Positions 55,198 to 64,000 of a stretch of 64,000 bases of DNA are shown here, in pieces. The stretch's first letter is position 1, and each line of letters starts with the position of its first letter. A program made the translations under genes and the position numbers. Below the pieces are notes generated by a model, which did not search any database, was not told where the DNA came from, and saw only the letters and a list, made by a program, of their open reading frames with translations. Source of the stretch: Congeria kusceri (lineage: Eukaryota; Mollusca; Bivalvia; Myida; Dreissenidae); NCBI GenBank assembly GCA_027627225.1, contig CM051040.1:26630634-26694633 (forward strand), in the 5' to 3' direction.

Positions 55198-57354
55198 AAG
55201 CAAAGTTCATGTAGTACATAACTCATTTTGAGTACAGTTTTCCATTTAGAATTAACGTTCATGTAGAAACAAACTTAATGGAAAACTGTCTGTAATTCAA
55301 GTTATGACAGTTTTCCGTTTTCTGGAATGGGACATTTGAGTTACCAACACTTTTGCACAAAAGGGTTTTAGTGGTTTTAATTAGGAATATGGTTATAATA
55401 TTTTAATGTCACATGTGTAAGTAGTAGATATGACAAAAAATGCAAAAAAGTGAATTTTGGAAAAAAAAGTGAGTTACAACAGTTTTCCGTTCAGCCCTGG
55501 TATTGCACCCAGAAAAGTTGTTAATCTGGTTTTGGGGGAAAAGTTGTAAATCTGGTTATGGGGGATTGTGCAACTGTAAACGAAGACATCACAACTTCCA
55601 AGGGAGACCTTGGATCTTTTAATACACAGTGTGAAGAAGAATAGTACAGTATACCTCTGTTCTGGGATTGTGTTACATGCATTCGGGCTTGGTGCCAATC
55701 AAATTTGGAATTTGGCGCTGTGAACTCTTCCCCGTTACCCCGCCCCGGATATGACTGATATCTAAGCTTCACATTTCCTATGTATTTTGGATTTTGTCAC
55801 TAAGATTAGGGAATTTTTCATTTTCATTGAGAAAAAAAATAAATATTTGACATGCGCAATGGGTCCTCTTTCCTTACACCATTGAATAAGGAAACAAATA
55901 ATAGTTGAACTTTACATGCACAAGATGAGCTATTAGAACATGGTCCAGAGTTCTCAGTAACGCATAATTCGGCGTATTTGGACGCATACTTTTATGAAAA
56001 GGACGCCATAAATCTCGGTGTTAGATTCTAGGACGCAACCCTTTTCTTTGACGTACGCATATTTTCCCAAGACAAAGAACGCCTACTCGGCAATAAACAC
56101 ATTCCCCTTCTGCACCAGTGTGTCAATTATCGATAAAATCAAGACGCAGGCGGAGCCAGCTTAACTACAGCTAACCAGTCAGCCAATAAGAATACGTATG
56201 CAAATGAATGTCGTCGATAGAAAGTTTATCACCCCCTCAATCTAATTTGAAATAGTAAAGGTGTAAGTGATTTGTAACACTTTTCCGTTAGGTATGCGTT
56301 ATGTTATGTGCGTGTAATTAACACCCACGTTTTTAATAAATTGCTACAAATTTAAAGAAGGAAATATAATTTTTATTTATGCGAAATGAACAGTTTACAA
56401 ATTATAAGAATTAAGATGAATCTGTGTTACTTGACAATTTTCGTACACCGATCGCGTCAAGCGTGCGTCTTCATTTGTTTAAAACTACAACTAATAGTCT
56501 TTATTAATAAAATAGCTATTAAAAATCATCACTGTACATGGGTTATTTGCAAACACTTTGGCTGAGGCAACATTTGAATGAAAGTTAGTGACAGTTTATA
56601 GTACTTGTCGAAAGTGAAAGTAAATAAATGTCGGCGTCCTTTTCTTTTTTTCCAATTTACAAAAAATGTTGAGTTGTTCCTTTTTAATGAATAAAGTCCT
56701 GTTTAATTGTTTAGTTGCGGGTAGTTAAATAAACAGTTTGTTTAAATCAGATTTTTGACACAAAGTATTGTTGTTGTAGTTGTGTTTATAAGTGGTGGGG
56801 TAGGGGTCTGTTTTGACGATTAGATACTGGGACACTAACTTTTCAAAGGAAGGAGTCCTGGACTCCATGTTGTGAAATCCTAGCGAGAACTCTGATAGTG
56901 CAGCAGGGATTCCAATTCGCTTCCCTGTGATGTGAACCTATGAGTAAGGTATTGTAAGATGACCAAAGGCTACATGTGGAACTAAGTACATAAACTTCAT
57001 CACTTACTGTAACAGGTGATTTTACATATTCTGCCAGCCAATCAGAGTTGACCTTTTTAATGTATTGCAAGTGTGAGCCAAAAATGAGTATTTCAAAGAG
57101 CCAACAGCTGAATATATCATTTCTATGTTGAAATCGTGGTGCAATCAGCACAGAGGTGCCTTGAGTATAATTATTCTAATAAAAAATGCTCCAATCAATA
57201 TACTATTAGCGCTAAGAAAGACTGTGTATGATCAACTACAGACCTACTAAATATGCAAGTAGTTTACTCACCTAAGTTCTTATTCAACACATTATTATCA
57301 GTACTTTTTCAAAGCTTTCAGATAGGGATCAAGTCCTTACCCTAGGGAAAATTA
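55198..57354. other. Mostly unassigned DNA
   Basis: 55.25-55.5 kb has several GAAAACTGTC / ACAGTTTTCC inverted pairs, perhaps an old element. At 56183-56205 a CCAAT box is followed by the octamer ATGCAAAT, but no gene start follows. No exon recognised. Confidence 0.4.
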
Positions 57355-59356
57355 CGGTGGCATAGACGTGACATGTGAGAAAAACAATATCAATAATCTC
57401 ATGGCCACGAGTTAGTAAGTCATGGCCACAACTTAGTATCTCGTGCCCACGAGTTATAATGTCGTGGCCACGAGTTAGTAAGTCATGGCCACAACTTAGT
57501 ATCTCGTGCCCATGAGTTATAATCTCATGGCCACGAGTTAGTAAGTCATGGCCACAACTTAGTATCTCGTGCCCATGAGTTATAATGTCGTGGCCACGAG
57601 TTCGTAAGTAGTATCTACGTAACTCGTGGCCACACTTACAGTACGCGCCACGCGAAACCCACAGAATTTGCGCTGTCATGACGAGCCTTCTATCAATATT
57701 TGCGAAGTGACGTCACAAAAGTTCTTGACGATTCGCGAAAGATAGCGGGCAACGAATATGTCACGAAATTTCGTAGCTATTCGCATTGAAATTACAGGTA
57801 CATGTGCATCTGCTATAGACTATCAAATTTAAGAGTTGTACAGTTTCACGGTCTTTCAACATTGTGTATTGTACAGTGTATGTTAAATGTAGAAATGTAA
57901 ATTTTATGACCTTAATATCACATTTAATTAATGAATAATTATATAATAAAGCACATTTTTTTGACAGTATTAGTCTAAGAAAATGCATATAGAGGTCAAA
58001 ATGATTATATATATAATACGTTTAACTTTAAACTTAGTAGTCAGACAAAAATGATCAAACTCCACTTAAAATTATGAATCATGGGTTGTTGTTACAATTA
58101 ACTGATATCGATTATCGAATATAGTCATTTACTATTCCAGTGTTTGTTAATGTTCACAACCCTGATGTAGTTACATATAATCTACATAGATGAAAATACA
58201 TGGTAATAGTTTATTCAATCTTTATATCAAAATTGTATGTATGTTTTTTTTAAAGGATGAATACAAATAACCGGTTATCCGGTTATAAATTTGATATTTT
58301 GTTATTCGCGTTCAAAACGAAGGTTTCTGATGAACAAGATATACATGTAGATAAAAAATCTTCATGGGCTTATCAGTGTCAATATCCAACCCATGGACTG
58401 ATCTGCAATAGCTCTCCTTAATTGATCAACAGCAGGTGTGAAAAGTAGAGGGAGCAACCACCTCTTATGTTGTAACTGGCAGCTTTTTTTTGGTCATTTA
58501 ACACTGAAAAATTGCCCATTTATTTGCATTTGATTTAACTGTTTCTGTTGTTGATAAAGTATAAGGCACGATAAACGATTATCCTTTTAAACGTTTATTA
58601 TAAACAAAATAAAATATATCTTGTTACAGTAGTATTAAATAACTTTCTTATTATTCTTTCTTTTTATATTTTTTGTAATTTATAAACCGATATATTATAA
58701 TATTACTTAATTATTATTTCCACAAAAATGTCATAAATGTATGTTTAAATAATGCTGTAAATAAGGTAATTCAGAGTATTACATTTATGTAACCATTCCG
58801 GAATGTTCTTTTAAAACGAATTATTATTGGACCACTGAGTGAAAATATTGCGTTCAGATGTGCATTTTTACTAATTACTTTCTCGTCGTGATCCGTGGCG
58901 GGATAAAATCTTTCGCCACGAATGTTCGCAAACATGCACGAATTTTCGTCGCAAGAATAAGCGAAGAATCGTGACATCGCGAGCGAGCGCTCTGCGCTTC
59001 GCAATAAAATCGGCTCGTCGCATATCACAAACTTTGTGGGTTTCGCATGGCGTGTACTGTACGTAACTCGTGGCCACGACATAATTAGCCAATCAGAAAC
59101 CCAGTTATTTGGCTGAACAAATTCACTAGATACATAAGCCCCTTGAAGAAATATCTTGAAACAAGATCATTCCTATCTGAGCCGCGATATCTAGTTAATT
59201 TGTTCAGCCAAATAACTGGATTTCTGATTGGCTAATTATGTCATGGCCAAGAGTTACACAACTTGCAGCTACATCACACGTGACTCGTGGCTACAACTAA
59301 CTAATTCATGGCCACAGGATAAAATATTTTTCTCACTTGTCCCGTCTATGCCACCA
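57355..59356. mobile_element. 2.0-kb terminal-inverted-repeat element with subterminal palindromes
   Basis: Ends CGGTGGCATAGACGTGACAT and, inverted, TGGTGGCATAGACGGGACAA, flanked by TA on both sides. Just inside each end are copies of the palindrome CTCGTGGCCACGAG (array at 57401-57640; single or diverged copies at the right). A second inverted block follows (GCGAAACCCACA near 57651 and TGTGGGTTTCGC near 59035). The interior is AT-rich with no transposase, so it is non-autonomous. Reading frames over the array are repeat read-through. Confidence 0.75.
59071..59247. repeat. Long hairpin inside the 2.0-kb element
   Basis: Arms about 63 bp (59071-59134 and 59184-59247) with only a few mismatches; core AATTAGCCAATCAGAAA / TTTCTGATTGGCTAATTA. 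The spacer is about 50 bases. Confidence 0.85.
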
Positions 59357-60720
59357 TATAAAATATTGTAAAAAGTTTTGTAAATATATATAGAAACTTA
59401 CTCCAAACTTGAAATCTATGCATAATTTACAGGTGATTTTAATTGTGTAACGAAAAAGGTGTTGTGTTTGCTTCACAATGTTTGATTTTAAAAGATCTCA
59501 TACAAATATTTGTTTAAATAAATCATTTAAATATTGCATGCAATTAAGTTAACAGGTCTTTAATAGTTTCACTTGAAATTAATCAGGAATAGAATTGGTA
59601 AATAACAGAACAAAATAAAATGTCTCAATTTTATGGACAAAATAGTTGTTCCCAAATACAAACATTCCAAGAAACTTATTAAGGTGTGTGGAATGATTCT
59701 ATGCGAAAATGAAGCCCTACCAGTGCTTCCAGGTAACATGAACTTATAATAGCCATGGCAACCGTTAATCATAATTAACAGGTCCAGATGCAGCTATGGT
59801 TCACATCAGAATAAACAAGAAATGTCTTTAAAAAAGACAATCGGCGTTGACATTAATATACCGAGATATCATTTTTACCCTAAACATATGATACAAGAGG
59901 GCCAAGGTGATCGGTTACGTGTCTTCTCGGACCCCAGATTTTTCGGTCCCCACCTATATAAGGAGACTTCTCGGATCCCAAAATTAATGTGTGATTAATT
60001 CAATAATTATTAATATTTGTACCGTAATTAAACCGATCATACCGCCCCATGTTTTCATCAGTGATACACGAATAACCTAAATAATTTACGTAAACATCAT
60101 TATTATATAAATTTGTCAGCCAAATTTAACAAATTAACAATGTACGAAAATAATCGCGGAACGAATGCAAATTATTTTTTATCAGACGCGTATAGTTATT
60201 CTTAAGTAATATACCCTACCTACATCTTGGAAGTTAGCTATGCATAATACATACACATTTAGAAGTCAATTAATCATTGTATAGGCTAAAAAAGTTAATG
60301 ATTTGTTTCTCCGGCAGCGCCGCAACGTATTTTTATGAACCGCCATTTACTATTTTTCGACGATCGCGCCCGGGTTGTAAAGGAGCAGTCCAGAAATATG
60401 TTAATAAAAAATAAAACTTTGTAAAAAAAGTTTCTAATGGGCATGTTACAGAACAAAATACAAAAACCACGCATTTGAAATCTGTGAATTATTAAAATTT
60501 TGGTAACTTGCTGTCGTCTATTTTCTATATGCAATAACTGGTGATGACTCTGGAGTAAACCAGTATGTACATTATATGTATTTTGTTCGTACCAAGCACT
60601 TCTGAACAATGCCTTTCGTAAGTAAGAAACATATTCCGGACGAATAAACACCATAAACGTTCATAAGAACTATTACTAAAATTACGATGTATTGAATAAG
60701 ATCCCATGGACAGCGGCTTA
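59357..60720. other. AT-rich DNA with a truncated family A/B start
   Basis: ACAAGAGGGCCAAGGTGATC at about 59893 is a lone left end of the modular repeats, after which the match stops. No exon recognised. Confidence 0.4.
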
Positions 60721-60723
60721 AAA

Positions 60724-60999
60724 TTAAACGAATCTGCATTTTAACACAGCGGAAGAAGAGTAATCCAGTAGATATTTCGGTATTGCCAGTAACTTTCTTT
60801 CTGTCTGAAATACTGTGTAAATTTTGAAAAAAGTCATATTCGATTGGGAACCTTCATTAATAGGTTCTATTTGTTGATTGAAATTTGTGTTTCGTAGATG
60901 CTTTTGCTTGTATAATATTTCATATTTCATTCCATATTTTTTGAAGAAAATCTGTGTCAATATAAGTCCTATGGAAACTATCGAAAATACCAGCTGCAT
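60724..60999 (-). CDS. Hypothetical 91-residue reading frame with an N-terminal membrane segment
   Basis: ATG at 60999 gives MQLVFSIVSIGLILTQIFFK followed by a Lys/Tyr-rich segment. The hydrophobic start followed by basic residues resembles a signal anchor of a type II membrane protein (for example a Golgi glycosyltransferase first exon), but no family motif is visible. AT-rich DNA makes such hydrophobic frames by chance. Confidence 0.15.
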   Translation of the reverse strand: MQLVFSIVSIGLILTQIFFKKYGMKYEILYKQKHLRNTNFNQQIEPINEGSQSNMTFFKIYTVFQTERKLLAIPKYLLDYSSSAVLKCRFV

Positions 61000-61005
61000 T
61001 GACAA

Positions 61006-64000
61006 GTGTTACTTTTCCTTTCCAAAAATTATTGGTGATTTACTGCAAATAATTTCTATTTTTGACAGTTATAAAAAATATGAATTTCGAAAAGTTAAAT
61101 TCTATAAATAGAAGTATTTTATTACTGATGGTGTATCAATTTGAAGGCACTTATCTTAGTTATGAACATTCGAATTGATTGCCTTTTTACATCAGCTTGC
61201 ATAAATGACAGTTTGTGATTAATAAATATATATTCAGAATTTTATAAAAAAAGGAATGCTTGTGTTGTTATTAAAACTTAAAATTGTCTTTAATCTGTAC
61301 TTAATTACTTGTTTTACTAAGAAAATTAATAAGAAAAAAAAATAAAAACATATATCGCCCTCCCTCCTGATTTTTAGGAAAAAGTGCCTGAGAAACAATC
61401 CATTATTTTTTAGCCTTATACCGTGTATCCTAATGAAAAGCAATCTTCAGAGAACATTCAGCGCATTTGAAATAATGATGACTTCCATTTTGACAGCACA
61501 AACATCAAATTTCATAAGACTATGGCGATTGAAAATTATATCTGGTAGGAACAGGATGTATCAAGGGTTTCTGTGTATAATTGGTTTTGCAAATCATGAA
61601 TTAATCCTACGCAAATGAAGTAAAAGTAACATGAATAACATTTTCTGAGACTTATTTCACCACATTTTATTTATTGAAAAATATCTTTTTATAGGTTGAT
61701 TAACATCTCATGACTGGAGAAGTTGATAGAAACGTGCAATTCTAATTAATTATTAACAGAACGCAACCGCAATTTAATTTCAAACTAACATGCACAGTCA
61801 GTTTAATAACATACATTCCCCCTTTATTGAAATATTCGCTCTCATGATTGTCTGGACGCTAAATGATGCATGCATATTATAACAGCTATACACCGGCAGC
61901 TAAAAGAGCGCTATTTTTAGAATGATCGTGAGTGTGTTGAACCCGCTAGAATCAATTGTAATTTATAGAGCGTACCACTAGGCTAAACAAAATGGTGGAT
62001 TAATTCTGGGAATCAACATAATATTCTGTTCATGACATACAATGAGAAAATATGTTCATACTTATGCTCAGTTCTAGAGTGTATATCGAGAGAATATGCT
62101 TATAACTTAATTTTAACCGCTTATGTAAACGATTATGTATATTTTAATCCCCAAAATTATGCAACAGTTGTTGGTATACATTAAACCATTGTTGTAAGTT
62201 TGCATTCCCTAAAATTAGAAAATTTGCCCAATTCGATTGGCATTCAATTTTCCCGCTGCATAATTATCGCAAGAAATCTAGGTCAAAAGTGATCTTAGAC
62301 AGCTACGCCGAAAAACATTTAGGAGAGAATTGCTTGTCAAATGTGTGTAGCAAATCATCACTTAAACAGTGCAATCTGAAATAGCCTTAGTTGTTGTTGT
62401 TGGTGTAATTGTTGTTGTTGTTTTGTTATCGTGAATATGGACTACTCCCACAAATATATGTGGTCCGGTATTGTTTTTCATCATTTTACATTCTTTTTTT
62501 TTCATTATGAGTTTTCATGTTTTATATGTTGAATTTCATAGTTCATAGGCTCAGAATCCACTGATTATATTTAATTATTTGGATAAGAATATGGACATAA
62601 TTCTTAGAATTGTATTGGAATTTATTTAAACCCCATACTGCATTAATTCTACGCCAAATAGCATATCTCATTAGCATATTCATATTAGCCAGAAGTGCAA
62701 ATGAGAATCACACTGTTATTATTTCGACTGCTTTATTTCTGAATAAAGCTATATGCAAGCCATTTTCATCATCATGTTGTACATGAAGAGCTACCGGCAG
62801 CCACTGCCTGCTTACCAAGTCTAAACGACTATTATTCTGACCTCGTTTTAAGCTCAGCGTGAACTAAACACAACATTCATATGTTTGTGTTTACTACTGG
62901 CTTTAAGCTCCTAATAATCAAACCAAAACACAATGGAAATGACCACAAAAAGCTGAATTTCATGTTAAAAGATCAACTTCAACTATTTGACAGATACCTG
63001 CCAAAATGTCCAAGCTGTAAAAGTCCACAATGCACTGAAACAATCTGCTGACCTGTCAATGAACCCAGGGAATTACATTCTTCCTCCATACACATAGCTA
63101 TCACTGCATGACATAAAAACTATCCAATATCTGGGTGTGTAACTCTCTAGTAGTCAGAGGTGTTTCCTTCGAGTGACCTCCCTTTATCAACCAGCTCTAA
63201 GTGTTCATAGTAAAATTTTCACCGAAGTATTTGGGATGGACAGGTCACTTTTCATTTTGGAATTAAAAAAAAACAACATAAGAAGAACATAATTTTGTTG
63301 TTGTTAATGTTTTTTTTTTTGTTGTTGTTGTTTTTGTATGTTTTTTTTTTTTTTTTTTGGGGGGGGGGGTCGGGGGTGTTGTTTTGTGTGTGTGTGTGTT
63401 TTTTATGGGGGTTTACAGATTTATTGAAAAGAAAATAGTATATCACTAATTTTGAAATCATCACTTTCTTTGGGGGGTGGTCATTAATAAGATCAAAAGA
63501 ACGCAAGTAAACTCAAAGTGAAAGAGGGCCTGTCTGATTTGTATAGATTTATTTCATGTCTCGTTCGTTACCTACTAACAAAAAATATTTTAGATAACAT
63601 AAATAAATGTCAAAATTGTCAACAATTATTTCTCTTATCGAAAAATGCAAATATAATATATTTTCTGTCTATACAGACCTGTTCATCCTACAGCAATGGC
63701 TACATTCGGTTTTGAATGAGCAAGTAAGGATTGCATATGCGTCCTCAATCGATATGACTCGTCTAGATGCTTGGTATACACGTATAAAATAGTTTGCTGT
63801 GCAGCACATTATTATTTTAGTTTTAATTTCTGTCTCAATATGCATTTCTGAACGTAGGTTATTCTCAAAATTTATCATAATACTATTTTAAAACTATACT
63901 GACATCATAAGAATCAATGGATTGTTTTATGTTGTTTTTTTTTTTTTTTTTTTTTAAATGTTATAATTTTTGTACAAAATTGAACAAACCCCGCCAGCTT
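61006..64000. other. AT-rich intergenic or intronic DNA
   Basis: No exon, array or transposon end recognised apart from a (TTG)n patch near 62392-62425 and a low-complexity T/G block at 63295-63402. Segment 62640-62860 is less repetitive-looking than its surroundings and has TAAT/ATGCAAAT-like motifs. Confidence 0.4.
63295..63402. repeat. Poly-T/poly-G/(TG)n low-complexity block
   Basis: Long T runs with TTG, then about 10 G, then (TG)n. Likely assembly-sensitive. Confidence 0.95.

Noticed and set aside
56183..56205. Histone-type promoter (CCAAT box and octamer ATGCAAAT).
   Set aside because: No histone or other coding region follows on either strand within 1 kb.
57329..57679. Protein with GHEIITHGHEILSCGHDLL repeats.
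   Set aside because: It is the read-through of the CTCGTGGCCACGAG palindrome array inside a transposon; no start context or splice support.
62279..62297. RAR/RXR response element (AGGTCA followed by AAGTGA).
   Set aside because: The second half-site matches only 4 of 6 positions; such sites are expected by chance in 64 kb.

Overview
This is AT-rich, intron-rich, repeat-dense animal nuclear DNA, most likely from a bivalve mollusc. The taxon is inferred from the style of one recognisable gene and from repeat families I associate with bivalves; it was not tested by a search. There is no bacterial-type gene organisation. Most long reading frames are read-through of tandem repeats or transposon remnants.

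Two multi-exon genes can be assembled, both on the minus strand. (1) A retinoic acid receptor (RAR, NR1B) gene covers 47571 down to 28164. Eight exons with matching splice phases encode both DNA-binding zinc fingers, the hinge and the whole ligand-binding domain to the stop codon. Only the variable N-terminal A/B exon(s) are missing, and they probably lie upstream at higher coordinates. (2) An unrecognised small secreted protein covers about 13430 down to 1328, possibly 792. It has a signal-peptide exon followed by five or six short exons, all in phase 1-1, with six cysteines. Weaker gene traces are a possible first coding exon at 21448-21492 (-) and a 91-residue membrane-anchored reading frame at 60724-60999 (-).

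Layout. 0.8-14 kb: the secreted-protein gene. One of its introns holds a 40-bp minisatellite that has been split by a degenerate LINE (about 3.74-8.59 kb), and another holds a 43-47-bp array. 13.4-18.5 kb: two copies of a roughly 480-bp inverted-repeat element with a tRNA-like core, a ~160-bp-unit tandem family, and short minisatellites. 18.5-28 kb: mostly mobile elements, including at least five dyad MITEs, a tandem triplet of a 290-bp palindromic MITE, a MITE interrupted by a TA-flanked transposon, and a 51-bp array. 28-47.6 kb: the RAR gene, whose introns hold MITEs, a LINE fragment inserted into a 43-bp minisatellite, a three-level nest of repeats (36.0-38.8 kb), and 70-, 50-, 59- and 19-bp arrays. 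47.6-64 kb: mainly intergenic or upstream intronic DNA with further modular repeats, a 2.0-kb terminal-inverted-repeat element (57.36-59.36 kb), and about 4.5 kb of AT-rich DNA in which I recognise little.

The two genes share no visible functional link. The main interest is the RAR structure, the uncharacterised secreted gene, and the mobile-element structures: nesting, core inversion and the tRNA-like core.
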